Of a stretch of DNA of 64,000 bases, positions 23,338-36,722 are shown in pieces. Under the pieces are notes generated by a model, which saw only the letters and a program-made list of their open reading frames with translations, ran no database searches and was not told the DNA's origin. Within the stretch, counting starts at the first letter, position 1; the number at the start of each line of letters is the position of its first letter. This DNA comes from Gracilariopsis chorda (Eukaryota; Rhodophyta; Florideophyceae; Gracilariales; Gracilariaceae), in NCBI GenBank assembly GCA_003194525.1, contig NBIV01000060.1, positions 1-64,000 on the forward strand, written 5' to 3'. The translations under genes and the position numbers were made by a program.

Positions 23338-24729
23338 GATTTTCAGCAGAGAACGCGATAATAGTCGGAAACAGAACGCTTCTGCAGTTCAAAACATCTA
23401 CGGGACTTAGTATGTCATATCATGCGTAGCGCAGTGAGTCTAGTTCCCCTGTCGATTTTCAGTTCTTGGCTATGATAAAGAAGTAAAGTATTGCTGGGTG
23501 CTTAGGTTTTAGTAAACCTTTGCTCTATGACTATGTAATGTGTGCATGTGTGTAAAACAATGGAGAAAAGACTTCAACCAAGTGCATATCTAGTAACCGT
23601 AAGAGGACATATCATCGATTAAAAAGAAGAATCACAGGTTCATACCTTGCATCATTCGTATATAGTTTGACTTTACTCTGCTAACAAGATTCTGAAGAAA
23701 CGTGGCCCTCCTTCACGCGGCGCACATCTCGCCTCCACAAATTCAGACAGTCCTAAGCCGATTGTAGCCCAGAATAAAAAGATGAAGATGCAATCGAATT
23801 TCATACCCTTTTGAAAATATAGGTTGAAGCACAAGAGAGAGTATAGAAAGGTACGCAGTTTTCAGTCCATTTCTGGCTCTTGCTCTCCTGACCCCTTCGA
23901 GAAAAGTTCAAATTCACGATGGTATGCTTCAAGTGCGCGACGACAACTATATATGAATACACTGTTGGTTGTCTTCCTTGCCCGTTATTGTCGCAATGCG
24001 CTTCCGTATAGAAGGTGCATGATCTTGTTTTGCCTCTCCAGTCATTTGAGCATCCTTGCCTGGTTTTTGTAGTTGCTCTCACTCTTTGAGAGTTTGTAGA
24101 GCATTTAGTCTCTCAATAGGGCAGTGAGAGCTTCGGAAGTCGAGCCAGGGCGTTTTGGACCTTCTGAACGTAAATCCCACCATCGTGCTAGAAACGACGC
24201 TTTCGCTTCAAAATGGACTCCAAACCATCTCGATAACTGAGCACTCTATCCTCAAATTCAGCATCATCTTCGCCAATAAGCTTGGTTCTCATGCGCCAAA
24301 TCGATGTATCTTAGTTCGTTGTGCGTAACTTTTATACAGTAGACAAGATTTAAACGCGTTTGGAATCACAAGTTAGATCTCCGTTTTTGTGTACTGTAGG
24401 AATGTGCTAAATCGCAAACTGCCATTCTGAGCAGACCCTGACCAGTTATCTCGTACAATAGTGAATTGTCTTGTAACCTGCTTTAACTGATTTCTCAATA
24501 CCGTGGCAGTGCGAAAAGAAAGCGGGTCCATGTTTAAGTCAACCCCATCAACTCTTTCTCTGAAATCTTTCACCGTATCCACATTTTCGTCATTGAAGCA
24601 GTTCTTAACCATGGTACAGAAAGAATTTCTGGTATCATTTGCATCCGGTTGAGTCGTAGTAAGTCCTGACCCGATACCTGTGGTTAGTGCACATCGCCCT
24701 CCCTTATTACCTTCCAGTAAACCGCTAAG
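23338..24729 (-). other. Decayed minus-strand coding remains, perhaps a transposon DNA-binding protein
   Basis: On the minus strand 24612-24373 reads DTVKDFRERVDG, then LRNQLKQVTRQF and NWSGSAQNGS. This has the cadence of Myb/SANT-like DNA-binding proteins carried by PIF/Harbinger-type transposons. Further fragments continue in other frames to about 23801 (EDDAEFEDRVLSYRDGLE near 24260; CRRALEAYHREFELFSRR near 23930). No transposase is visible beside it. 23338-23800 shows nothing. Confidence 0.3.
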
Positions 24730-25149
24730 TGCAACAGAGTGATGAAGAACTGTGCAACAGAGGATTTGAAACTGTGCAAAATTATGATAAGGAGCCTTAC
24801 AACGGCCACTCTAGCCTAACGATCCAAAATGTATCGTGGCGAAGATGGGCAGTGTTTAATCGCCGCGCAAGTCTAACCATCCCAAGTGTATCGTGGCGGA
24901 GACCGGCAGTGCTCGATTGCTAAATGTATTGGCAGAGATGGGGGGGTGCTCCATACATGTGTACGGCTGTTGTATCGCGAATATGGCAGAGGACTGCGCT
25001 AAAGCGATACATGAGTCAGCATAGAGAAGACAAAAGAGAGAGAGACGGAAGGAACAGTATATATAGCCATGGGAAGGAGCAATCATTGTGCTACCGTGGA
25101 GAGGCATGGACCGTTCGGAGAACACAAGTAAACAATATAGTCTGCTAGA
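24730..25149 (+). repeat. 5' LTR of the outer Ty3 element
   Basis: It starts TGCAACAGAG and ends CTGCTAGA, where the 3' copy ends CTGCTACA. A TATA-like CAGTATATATAGCC stands near 25057-25070 and may be its promoter. It is preceded by target duplication CTAAG and followed within 2 nt by the primer-binding site. Confidence 0.92.
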
Positions 25150-25150
25150 G

Positions 25151-25165
25151 TGGTAGCATCGCTAC
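25151..25165 (+). other. Primer-binding site of the outer element
   Basis: TGGTAGCATCGCTAC follows the 5' LTR directly. TGGTA-initial sites in plant and fungal LTR elements are usually complementary to the 3' end of initiator tRNA-Met. The inner element has nearly the same site on the minus strand (about 31209-31222), so both use the same primer. Confidence 0.7.
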
Positions 25166-26545
25166 TTTGCAAATATTCCCGTTTCTGGCCCTCTGCAAAC
25201 CTCGTTCCCTATTAACGTTGAAGGTTCTCATCATAGCACGGATGGGTTGTCCGTGTTTGCGTCGATCAATTTGAAGCCCAACAAACCCGAAGTGTTCAAT
25301 GGTAAACGCGATTACCTGGTGGTGAACACTTGGTTGTACAAGGTAGAACAGTATTTCACCTTGATTCAGTTGGCAAATCAGAATGCGCCTCTCAGTGTCA
25401 GTAACAAAGTCACGTATGCTACTACTCTTTTAACGGAAACTGCTGCTATCTGGTGGTATACCACGTTGAAGTCAAACAATGCACCACAGACGTGGAGCTC
25501 GTTTATGCACGCTATAAGAAAGTAATTCGTCCCAGAAGATCATGAACGTAGAGCTCGAGACTCTCGTCGAGAGTGCAAACAGAAGATGAGTGTGTCAAGC
25601 TATCTTTCCGAGTTTCGTAATATCATTCTCACTATCCCGGATATGAGCTCTACCGAAAATTAGGATACGTTTGTAAGCGGATTGAAACCAAAAATACAAT
25701 TCGAAGTCCCAAAATCAAATTGTGTGGATTTCGAAGAGTCGAGCAAGATTGCCATGCGCGTCGAAGCTGCCTTTAAGGGTGTTTCGATCGATGGTTCCGG
25801 AACTAGTAGTAAAGATTGAGCTGTTCTCGATCGTATGGAAATTGGAAATTCTGAGAGTAGAGGCAAAGATGCTCGAGCCAAGCAGCGACTGATGGACATC
25901 CGTTATAATGCATGCTTTATGTGCCATAAGGCCAGATGCCGTCCTTGGAAGCATCGAAAGGGTAACGCCTCGGCACTTTTGAAGATTTCAAATGCGGAGA
26001 CAGATCTCTCTGCAGGTAATGATGATGAGATAGACTCAGATAGTTCGGAAAACTAAAGGGTCCTTCCAGAATCAATTTGAACCAGTTGGAATGACGTGAT
26101 TTTTTATTGCACGTGTCTATGCAAAACCAGTTAGTCAATCACTCTGGCCATGTTCCGTGCGTTCCGTTACTCTTCTTCAATGGATCTTTAAATGGGAGAA
26201 AAGCGCGAGTGCTGAAAGACGATGGTTGCAATACGAATGTGGTCTCGCGAAGTTTTGTGCAGCGGAATCGTGCGTTTCTCCAATTGCAACCGGCACAAGT
26301 TCAATTTCACCACTCTAGTTTGGATTCTACAGAAAATGGGAGAGAAATGGTGGTCAGTGGCCTTGTCAGCATCAATGGATATGATTATTGCAGTAATTTC
26401 ATTGTTGCCGACTACCGGTACGATGTATTGTTAGGAATGCCGTGGCATACGGATGCAAAGGCAGTGGCGGATTACAACAGGAGATGTGTTTCGGTTTGCA
26501 ATAATGTCTTGAAGGCTAAAGACGTCAGCAAAAATGGAGCATTGT

Positions 26546-26752
26546 TGCAATTGGGATGTTTTCTCTTTACACAACTGTTCTTCTGACGGATAGATGAGCG
26601 TTCTCTTCTGACACAAAGACTAGAACTTCCTCCTTGAGTATACTACCTATGATCACGACCTTTCGCATGCTCTGCAACTCTTCGGACTCTCATTCCAATT
26701 ACAAGCACCAGACAGTGTCCTTCAATTTCGTTTCTCAATTGCGTCCGTTGCA
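26546..26752 (-). repeat. 3' LTR of the inner element
   Basis: The inner element runs on the minus strand, so this is its downstream LTR. It begins TGCAATTGGG and ends CCGTTGCA in plus-strand reading. Confidence 0.9.
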
Positions 26753-29700
26753 CTATTGTCATCCCTCTCCTTGTTGACGTCCACGTCAATGTTTTCAATG
26801 TAGATGGGGTAGCAAATTCTTTTGAACGGTGTATCTATGAAAAGCATCTGTTAACGTCCCATCCTTATCGACAAAGTCTTTTGTACGTTGCCATTGCGCG
26901 TCATGCGTAGTAGAATTTTCCATGAGGGTCAACCATTGATATCCTCGGCCGCGACGTCGATGGGCAAGAATACGATCCACCTTGAACAACGGTATAGAAG
27001 CAGTAGCATCCACAGGTGCAGCAGAAGATCTACAACTCTGTGCCAGATCTTCAGGCTGCTCGACGTGGGGCTTTGTGTGCGATACATGAACAACTGGATA
27101 AATTCGAAAGTGACGAGGCAATTTCAGTCGAACCGCATTTCTTCCAACAAGTTCCTCAATAAGAAACGGGCCATACCTCCTCGCTGAAAGCTTTGAAGAC
27201 TGTTGTGCATTACTGTACGAATCTTTGAAAAGCTTATGTGATCTCCAGACACGGTCACCTATACCGTAGGAAGGCTTCTTGAAATGAACACTGGCTTCTG
27301 CTATTTGCTTCGCCTTAGCAAGTTTGTGAGCGTATTGAGCGTCTTCCATTACCGCCTTTAGACGCTGACGGAAATCCGATAATGATTCCAGCTGTGTCGG
27401 AGTTCCAAGAAGCATCTCCACTGGACCTTTTGGTTGCCATCCTAAGTCTACCTCAAAAGGTGAAAGACCAAGATCCTCAGACACTGCTGAATTATAGGCA
27501 AACTCAGCACAAGGCAGAAAAAGATCCCAATCATCCTGCTCGTAATTACAAAAACACCTGATGTAGTTCTCGACCATCCTATTCATCACCTCCGAAGCAC
27601 CATCAGTTTGCGGATGTTTGGTCGACAACATACGTAATGTCACTCCACAAAGTCGCATAAGCTCCGTCCAAAACTGGGAGGTGAACTTGGGGTCACGTTC
27701 GGATATAATATCATCAGGAAGGCCATGATGGGGGAGGAGGTGTGTGAAAAACAAATTTGCGACATCGTGGACTTGGTCAGTAGTCTTACAAGCAATGAAT
27801 CGAACTCTTCGAGACAAACGGTCAACCCAGGTCGAAATAGCATCAAATCCTCGAGGGGTTTTGGGTAGTTTCACAATAAAGTCCGTTGTCAACAAACCCC
27901 ACCTTCGTGTGGGAATAGGAAGCGCCGCCGGGTCATTCAACACTTGCCCATGAAAATCTTTCTGTGGTTGACAGACGGAGCACCCATCGCAATACTGACG
28001 AACATGCTTGGTCTTGTGCTTGCAATGAAATTCTCCGAGCCGAGCCAAGGTCTTCGAAAACGCAAAATGGCCAGCTAACTTTGAATCGTGAGCTAGCTCA
28101 AGGACCGCTTTTCTTGCATGAGATGGTACGCAGAGTTTCCCTTTTTAAAACAGTTTCGAATCTCGTGTGGAGAAAGAAGGCAACAATTCCTCAACTTTTC
28201 GTAGCTGCTTTTGATCTGTGGGCCACTTGCCATTCAAGGCAGCCATAATGGGCCCAAACTGATGGTCTTGGTCATAGCGGCAAACAACCTGCCCAAAATC
28301 CAGCAGAGACGGCGTGCTGCACTCCACTTGCTGGAGAGACAAACGATCCGGGATACGGGAAAGGGAGTCCCCAAGTACATGAATCTTACCATGCACCAGA
28401 TTCATCTCCCTAATATTAAACATGGCCAGCGTATCCAACCAACGCGCTTTACGCCTATTCACGGACTTCTTAGTCAGGAAATTCTTCACAACCTGATTAT
28501 CCGTCAAAACATCAAACGTAGACCCCTCAAGATAGCACCGAAAACGTTGGAGCGAAGGAACAAGAGCCAAAAGCTCTCTCTCGTTAGCAGTATAGTTCTG
28601 CTCAGTTACCGTGAGCTTCTTAGAAGTAAAAGCCACCGCTCGATCTCGACCGTCAGAATCAAATTGCGTCAACGTGGCTCCAATGGCCACCTGAGAGGCA
28701 TCAATGTGAACTCGAAATGGTTGAGACCAGTCAGGGGGAACAAGAACCGGAGCGGTCATCAACGCCGAATTCAAGTCCATAAACGCAGCTTGCGCAGACT
28801 CATCCCACTGACGAATAACAGCGCGCTTCTGCAACAGGACATACAAAGGCGCCGCACGAGCTGAAAACCCTCGTATAAATCGGCGGAAAAACTGGACCAA
28901 CCCAAGGAAACTACGTAGCTCTGTCAAGTTGATAGGTCGAGGCCAGTTCTGAATGACTTCGAATTTATGCGGGTGTACGCGTATGCCATCTCGTCCGACA
29001 ACCATACCCAAAAACTCAGCCTCCTCAAGCATAAACGAGCACTTCTTTGGAGAAGCATAAAGTTTATGCTCTTGCAATCGTTCCAAAACCATGCGAATAT
29101 GAGCAAGATGGTCCGCCTTGGTGTCACTGTATATAAGGATATCGTCGATATATACAACCAGGAACCGATCAATATAGTCGTGAAGAACACGGTTCATCAG
29201 CGACTGAAAGGTTGCCGGCGCATTGCACAACCCCATGGGCATCACCAAGTACTCAAATTGTCCATATTTGTAGTTGAAATCCGTCTTCTCAACATCGGAA
29301 GGACGCAGGCGTATCTGATGGAAACCCGTCTTGAGGTCTAGCTTTGAGAAAAAACGGGCCTTCCCCAAACGATCGAACATTTCATCACAGCGCGGCAAAG
29401 GGGCATTATTCCGCTTGGTGATCCGATTTAACCCACGATAGTCAACAACACCGCGCAACGCTCGTCCAGGCTCCTTAAAAAAAACAAAGGAGAGCCATAA
29501 GGGGACCTGCTTGGTCGTATCTTGCCGGAGCGCAAGAGCTTGTCAACATATTCGCGGGCAGCAACCAACTCGGCTGGCGACAACTGATACAGTGGACGAT
29601 GTGGCGGTTGGCTGTCTGGTATAGTATCAATAGCATGATCCACATCACGCTTGGGTGGTAGTCCATCGGGCAGCTCCTCCTGAAAGACATCCTCAAATTC

Positions 29701-31223
29701 ATGCAACAAAGCGCAGAGATCCGGATCATCTTCATCTAACAGTTTCGCCTTCGGACCCTCAGGCCTAGATGCCGGAGAAAATTGCGATGAAGACACCTGG
29801 ACAACCCGAAAGACTTCGACGCCCTGTTTTCCTCGGCGGAGCAGACGACGAAATTTCTTCACTCCAAGGTTTGTGACCTGCAAGGCCGAGCGACGCGACA
29901 CTGGACTAGCTTTAAGAAGATGACCACCAACAGCAAGGGTTCGAGCGCGGTAATCGGCCTGTGGGTTTTCCTCAGTGTGCCATGGCATGCCGAGTAAAAC
30001 ATCGTAGCGACAGTCCGCCACAACCCAGTTTCCTGTGTAAGAGTAAGACCAGAGTGAAACGGTCCCATTTCCGACCATTTCAGTAGATATTTCTTGAGCA
30101 CCTCGCTTAGAATGGCTCAAATCAATCAACACAGGCGCGAAAGTAAGCAGATGTTCATTAGCGCGAGCAAACTCCCGCGATATCACATTTGACGAGCACC
30201 CATCATCCTTCAGCACTTGAGCAGGAATACTATTAAACGTTCCATCCAGGACCAATAATGGAACACACGGAACTTCGGCAGATCCCGAATCACAAAGGTT
30301 TTGCAACGACACGTCACCATAAACACGTCCTTCTAACGTGCACTTCTTGATTCTAGAAGGACTTTTTAGTTTTCCGAACTGTCAGAATCTACACTATCCT
30401 GATGCTCTTCCGACCCTAACACCGCCTCAATATTGGCTACAGAAACATTTCCAGCCCCACCCTTTTTGCGATGCATCCACGGACGGCACCCTGGCTTATG
30501 ACCATAGAAACAAGCGTTGTTACAAATGTCCTCTAGGCGTTGCTTTGAACGCGGAGGCTTATGCACTTGTGTATTTCCAATTTCCATAGGCGCAGGTGCG
30601 GACATATTGTCAGCAGCAGATTTACGTTCGTTCAGATCGGAAGGTAAAGAAACACCAGAAAATGCAGCTTCGACGCGCATAGCAATTTTTTTGGCTTCTT
30701 CGAATTCTTGACAATTGGCCTTTCGTACCTCGAACTGAATCTTTGTCTGCAATCCACTCACAAATTTGTCCCATTTCTCGCTAGAACTCATGTCCGGAAT
30801 GGTGAGAACTATGTTTCGAAACCGAGAAAGATACTCGGATACAAAGCTCGTTTGCTTACATGAACGCAATGCATCCCGAGCACGTCTTTCATGGTCTTCT
30901 GGAACAAAATCTTTGCGGATGGCACTCACAAAAGTATCCCATGTCGTTGGGCTTGAACACGCTTTCAAAAGCGTATACCACCAAATTGCTGCAGTATCCG
31001 TGAGTAGGGTTGTAGCATAGGAAATTCGATTCTCATCCAACAAGATGACATTCCCGTTCGCAAGCTGGATAAGATTGAAATACTGTTCAACTTTATACAA
31101 CCACGTGTTGACAACAAGGAAGTCTCGTGCTCCACTAAATGCCTGCGGCTTGTTCGGCTTCAGATTCATCGATCCAGAAGGATTAGGCGTAGGATTTGTG
31201 TTTTCCATAGCGATTGCTACCAG

Positions 31224-31430
31224 TGCAACTGGGATGTTTTCTCTTTACACAACTGTTCTTCTGACGGATCGATGAGCGTCCTCTTCTGACACAAAGACTA
31301 GAACTTCCTACTTAAGTATAATACCTATGATCACGACCTTTCGCATGCTCTGCAACTCTTCGGACTCTCATTCCAATTACAAGCACCCGACAGTGTCCTT
31401 CAATTTCGTTTCTCAATTGCACCCGTTGAA
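31224..31430 (-). repeat. 5' LTR of the inner element
   Basis: It has the same length as the partner LTR. The minus-strand primer site CTGGTAGCAATCG lies just inside it, at about 31211-31223. ATTGT follows it at 31431-31435. Confidence 0.9.
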
Positions 31431-34400
31431 ATTGTAGGTTTTTAACATTGGCGTCAAGAAATTCCGACGAATGCTGCGAAGTCCTCCAAAAGTTACTGAG
31501 TTTTATCGACTGGTTCCTTCAAACGCTGATTTGAATTTGAGCTCAGTACTTGAAGCTACTGTGAGTTCCAGTACAGCAATGGAGGCCTTCCTTGATGCTG
31601 ATGACCAAGAAGTTCGGTCTTTGTTGAAAGAATTCTCCGACATATTTCAAGAAGAGTTGCCTCCAGGGCTACCACCAATAAGAACGGTGGATCATGAAAT
31701 TTGTACAGAACGAGACGTCCGTCCGCCTCATAGACCACTTTACCAGCTGTCGCCATCTGAGTTGATAGCAGCAAAGGAATATGTCGATAAACTCTTGCGA
31801 AGTGGCAAAATCCGCCCGAGTCGATCACCGTATGATGCCCCTCTCTTTTTTGTTAAGGACCCTGGCTGTTCTTTGCGAGGTGTCGTCGACTATCGTGGTT
31901 TGAATCGGATAACAAATAGAAACAACGCCCCGCTCCCCAGGGCAGATTAAATGTATGACAGGCTGGGGCAAGCCCGTTTCTTTTCCAAGCTAGATCTAAA
32001 ACCTGGCTTTCATCAGATCCGCATGAAGCCAGAGGATATTGACAAGACGGCCTTTAACACCAAGTACGGCCAGTTCGAATAATTGGTTATGCCCATGGGT
32101 TAGTGCAACGCACCGGCAATATTTCAGACAGTAATGAACGGATTTTTGCATGATATCATTGATAAGTTCGTGGCCGTTTATATCGATGATCCGCTTATAT
32201 ACAGCAATTCTCGCGAGTAATATCTGGAGCACATCCGGGCTGTACTCTCTCATCTGCGTGCTAACAAGCTGTACGTGTCACCTAAGAAATGCATCTTTAT
32301 CACACAGGAAACAGAGTTGCTTGGTCTACTTGTAAGTAGCGAAGGATTACGTGTAAACACAGCTAAGGTTGGAGTCGTGCAGAACTGGCCACGCCCGATA
32401 TCTCTCACAGAACTTCGAAGTTTGCTTGGCCTTTTTCAGTTCTTTCGACGTTTTATAAAGAACTTCTCGCTACGCGCGGCACCCTTAACGTGTCGTACGC
32501 AGAACAGAAACGGAATCAAGTCATGGGACTGAGCCTCAGCGTCTGCGTTCAAAGATTTGAAGACTGCTCTCACTACGGCCCCAATCCTTGCTCCCCCGGA
32601 TTGGAAAAAGGTGTTCCGTCTTCATATTGATGCTTCACAACTGGCAATTGGGGCTACGCTGACACAGATGGATACAGACCACCGCGACCGTGTCATTGCA
32701 TAAATGTCACGCAAGATCTCTCCAGCGGAGCAAAAATATACTGCCAATCAACGGGAACTGTTGGCATTGGTCTTTTCACTTCAGAGATTTCGTTAGTACT
32801 TGGAGGGTGCACCTTTGATGTCATGACAGAAAACCAAGTGGTGGAAAACTTCATGCACAAGAATAGCATCAATAGGCGGGAAGCCCGATGACTAGATGTC
32901 CTTGCTTCTTTCAACATCCGAGATGTCTCGCTAACGCCCGGCCGCATTCATGTTTTGGGTGATTCTTTGTCTCGTATTCGGCATGAATTAGAAGTGCTCA
33001 ACACGTCATGTTCAGCCCCAATGTTCACGGACCTGGAACAGGACTTACGAAGCTACGAATCTGATCAGATATTTGGCCCTATTGTGAGTGCCTTGCGAGG
33101 AGCCTGGCCGTCTTGTACGAAGCAGCATCGACGTCTCAAATAACTTCTTGAGTCATTTTTGATCAAAGACAATTTACTGTTGTACAAAGGAAAGGTGCGT
33201 GTCCCCATGAAGGCAAGACGTTCCGTTCTGGAAATGGCACATGACTGTCGATTTTCAGGGCATTTCGCATTTCCGAAAAGCTTGTCGCGTCTTGAGAAGT
33301 ACCATTGGAAGAACAAAACAAAGGACACGAAAAAGTACTGCCAGGGCTGCTCAGTCTGTCAAGAAAGCAAGCACACACAGGCACAGTCATTGAATATGCC
33401 AACCCCACTTCCAATCCCAACACGACTATGGGGGCCTGTTGCTACCGATTGTATAGTGAAGCTCCCAACCACTAATGAAGGGTATGACAGCGTCACCACA
33501 TGGGTTGACCGCTTGTCCAGAATGGTGCATTTTGTTCCCTCTCGTGAGACTGATGACGCTCCACAGGTTGCATTATCCTTTGTGAAGCAAATTTTACCAC
33601 AGCACGGCCTTCCTGACGCAATTATATCCGACCACGATCCAAGATTCGTTTCTCGGTTTTGGAAGTCTTTGATGGATATTTGTGGTGTTAAGTTACGAAT
33701 GTCGTCCTCCAGACATCCACAAACGGACGGCGCTTCTGAGTTTATAAACAGAATGGTGGAGAACTATATACGAAGCTTCTGCTCTTTCCGACAGAAAGAC
33801 TGGGACATGCTGCTGCCAATGGCTGAATTTCCGTACAACTCCGCAGTCAGCGAAGATCTTGGCATGTTACCGTTTGAGGTTGATCTTGGATGGAAGCCAA
33901 AGGGCCCTTTGGATCTACTTATCAAAACGGAAAGTGGAGTCGAATCTACTGAAGAATTTTGTAAGAGACTGCAGGCCGTTCTTGAAGATGCCCAGTTTTG
34001 TCATCACTTGCCGAAAGCGAGACAGGCAGCGGAGTCTAGCGTTCATTGGAGGGAACCTTTTTACGAGGTCGGCAATCAGGTTTATGTATCTAGAAAACTC
34101 TTCAAGGATGCTTACAGTTGCGCAAGGCCGTCAGATAAGTTGTCTGCCAGACGGTTTGGTCCTTTTCGTATTACAGATCTTATTGGGAAGAACGCAATAA
34201 GGCTTGACTTTCCGTCCAATATCAGAGTGCATCCTGTCGTTCACGTTTCTCACATTAAGACGTATGTACCGCAACCGCAACCTATTGCACAACCCGTCCG
34301 TTCGACTCCTGTCCCAGTTGAGGTCATGAATGGGAAGGATTTGTTTTTGGTAGACAAAATACTGAAGCACAGAAAGAGAGTAAAAGGGTATCAGTGGCTA

Positions 34401-34563
34401 ACACTGATGAAGAAAATTCCCACCCACGATGCAGCTTGGCAGCCTACCAAAGACTTTGCGGAGAAAGACGGTACTATTACCGCATCCTTTCATGAGTACA
34501 TTGTGAAATACAACTTACTTCCCCACTTGCATTGAGTTTTTTACCGTCCGGAGAATGCAATGG

Positions 34564-34983
34564 TGCAACAGAGTGATGAAGAACTGTGCAACAGAGGATT
34601 TGAAACTGTGCAACATTTTGATAAGGAGCCTTACAACGGCCACTCTAGCCTAACGATCCAAAATGTATCGTGGCGAAGATGGGCAGTGTTTAATCGCCGT
34701 GCAAGTCTAACCATCCCAAGTGTATCGTGGCGGAGACCGGCAGTGCTCGATCGCTAAATGTATTGGCAGAGATGGGGGGGTGCTCCATACATGTGTACGG
34801 CTGTTGTATCGAGAATATGGCAGAGGACTGCGCTAAAGCGATACATGAGTCAGCATAGAGAAGACAAAAGAGAGAGAGGCGGAAGGAACAGTATATATAG
34901 CCATCGGAAGGAACAATCATTGTGCTAGCGTGGAGAGGCATGGACCGTTCGGAGAACACAAGTAAACAATATATTCTGCTACA
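34564..34983 (+). repeat. 3' LTR of the outer Ty3 element
   Basis: It is the second 420 bp copy, followed by the target duplication CTAAG at 34984-34988. The pre-insertion junction would have joined ...AACCG with CTAAG and CCTCGCAAACTC. Confidence 0.92.
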
Positions 34984-34988
34984 CTAAG

Positions 34989-36285
34989 CCTCGCAAACTC
35001 GTTGCGTGAAAACCCTTGACCAGTCGCTTCCATGCTCGCTTCTTTTTGAGCGGTCTCAATTTGTACTAAAGTTCCCTCTCCATCCTCGCTTTGCTTTCAT
35101 ACCTCTTCTCTTCTAACGAGTTCAAGTATGGCCTTCTCTTTCCTCTCTGCCGTAGCCTCCAATACCCCCGATATTACCGGACATTCAAGGCACTCTTGTG
35201 CCTTCTCAGCGCTGCTTATGCCCATGATAATAAGAGCTTTGAAACTTCATTTTGTCCAACCTAGTGAGTAAAATCTCTTTTTTTGAATCCTTCCGCTATA
35301 AAAAATAGCATGATTCTCCCAGTTATTTCCATCATATTCTTCTGACTACGTTTCAATCCCCAGGTTTTGTTAAAACTGTGCAAAACATGCCTAATTTGTG
35401 AATGAAGATAAATCTAGATACGAAGCGTTATCAAGGGATCTGGAAATAATAGTGAAGGGGAATAATTAGTTTGTTATATTCATTCTTGGTTTTTTTTGGG
35501 TAATTTTGCTACAGAAGAGCGATTTCCTTGGCGCATCTCGATGTTTTAGCGGGTTTGAAGACGAGTGTTTCGTGGACTTCGCCGCAGTGGTGGATAAAGC
35601 ATGCTAGTGGTCAATGGATTCATGAGAGAGGGCACTGGAATCGGTAATTTTGCATCTCAAATGTTTCAAACAGTGGCAACCATTATGCATATGGAACGGG
35701 AGCATCGAGTAACCTTGGAGGAAATCAAAAACGAAAGAAAAGAACATATCACAAAAAGTTGGTCCAAAGTTATGAAATGTTCTCTTCAGAGAGTGCCACG
35801 TGGCCAAGTAAAACGTATGTACTGCGATCTGAATTACAGTGTCTCCCATCAGGGCACAAGCAGAGGCAAGCAGGACCAGTTTAAGAAATTTCAAAACCGG
35901 TTAATGGGAAAGCAGAACTGGCCGATCAGGCTTCCTATTAGGTTTGTTCGAAACCTTGAGCGATCAACTGAGAAACAGTTCTATTCTTGTGGCGTATGTG
36001 GTACGAAAAAGTGGAAATGGCTGCTGGTTTGACAGAACTGACTTATCAATGGCAAAACAATTGAGTTTAATGGACGAAAGAAAGATCGAAGAATTGAAAT
36101 GGTTATGAAGGTATTCAGTTTTGATGCTTTGATATTATAAAGTGCAGTATTTCGTTAATGAATCAGATTTGGTCATAGCCATCCGTACAAGAGTTGATAT
36201 TTGTTTGTTAAATGGTTAGAGGATCTCCACCCATGTAGTGATCCAATCTAATTGAGGCTACACGTCAAGCTTTGACTGCCTCCCA
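34989..36285 (+). other. Unidentified region with one 143-residue frame (35601-36032)
   Basis: 34989-35600 shows no gene. The frame at 35601-36032 is basic (many K and R) and ends with a C-x2-C pair in FYSCGVCGTKKWKW, so it could be a zinc-binding fragment of a transposon protein. Its start is not marked by any recognisable context, and I know no match. 36033-36285 is AT-rich and empty. Confidence 0.3.
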
Positions 36286-36722
36286 TCAATAGATGGAACA
36301 CGTTTCAAATACGGCGACGTAGATGCCCAGTTGAACATGGATTGGACCCACTGGCAACACGAATGCCATTCCAAAGAAAAGCCCTTCAGCTTTCTCTCCA
36401 CTGAGGCTATGCAAGCCACAATGCCACCTGCTTTCAAGACGACAGGGAGAGTCCAGGCGTTCTTCTCTGACTCCGCGACCCTCGACGACAAAGCATATAG
36501 TGCCCAAATATGGGTGCAAATGGCTGCTCCAGCTCCTTAATTCTTTCAAGCCCAAAAAGATGGCGGCTCCAAGATTGGAGAAGTGGGTAATCGGAATAGA
36601 GACCATGCAGAGGTGGGCGCTCGTTACATGCGCAAGTATTTTGGCCGACATAAACCGCCAAAGCAGCAACAGACCAGTTAGGTCCGGAGCAGGGGGACAA
36701 AGCATTGAAGTGAAGATTTCAT

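Larger units (their letters stand above)
26546..31430 (-). mobile_element. Inner Ty3/gypsy LTR retrotransposon nested in the outer element
   Basis: The LTRs are 26546-26752 and 31224-31430 (both 207 bp, TGCAAC...GTTGCA ends, about 10 differences, roughly 95% identical). The target duplication ATTGT lies at 26541-26545 and 31431-31435, within the protease region of the host element. On the minus strand: gag (about 31208-30366), protease and RT entry (about 30312-29430, VLKDDGCSSNVIS and HRPLYQLSPAEL), RT and RNase H (about 29460-28145, VYIDDILIYSD), integrase (about 28048-26795, WVDRLSRRVRF and HPQTDGASEVMNRMVENYIR). It is far better preserved than its host, with only about two or three breaks in long frames. 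Gag and pol resemble the outer element closely, so the two are sister families with unrelated-looking LTRs. Confidence 0.93.
24730..34983 (+). mobile_element. Outer Ty3/gypsy LTR retrotransposon, split by a nested insertion
   Basis: The LTRs are 24730-25149 and 34564-34983 (both 420 bp, 11 differences by eye, about 97% identical). The 5 bp target duplication CTAAG lies at 24725-24729 and 34984-34988. The primer site TGGTAGCATCGCTAC begins at 25151 and resembles initiator-tRNA-Met priming sites. Parts: gag (from about 25247, NLKPNKPEVFNG and VVNTWLYKVEQYF), protease (about 26107-26580, VLKDDGCNTNVVS), then the inserted element 26546-31430. Pol resumes after it: RT (about 31640-32520), RNase H (about 32600-32970) and integrase (about 33200-34530). 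The coding part is clearly broken, with about ten or more breaks. Without the insert the element would be about 5.4 kb. Confidence 0.93.
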
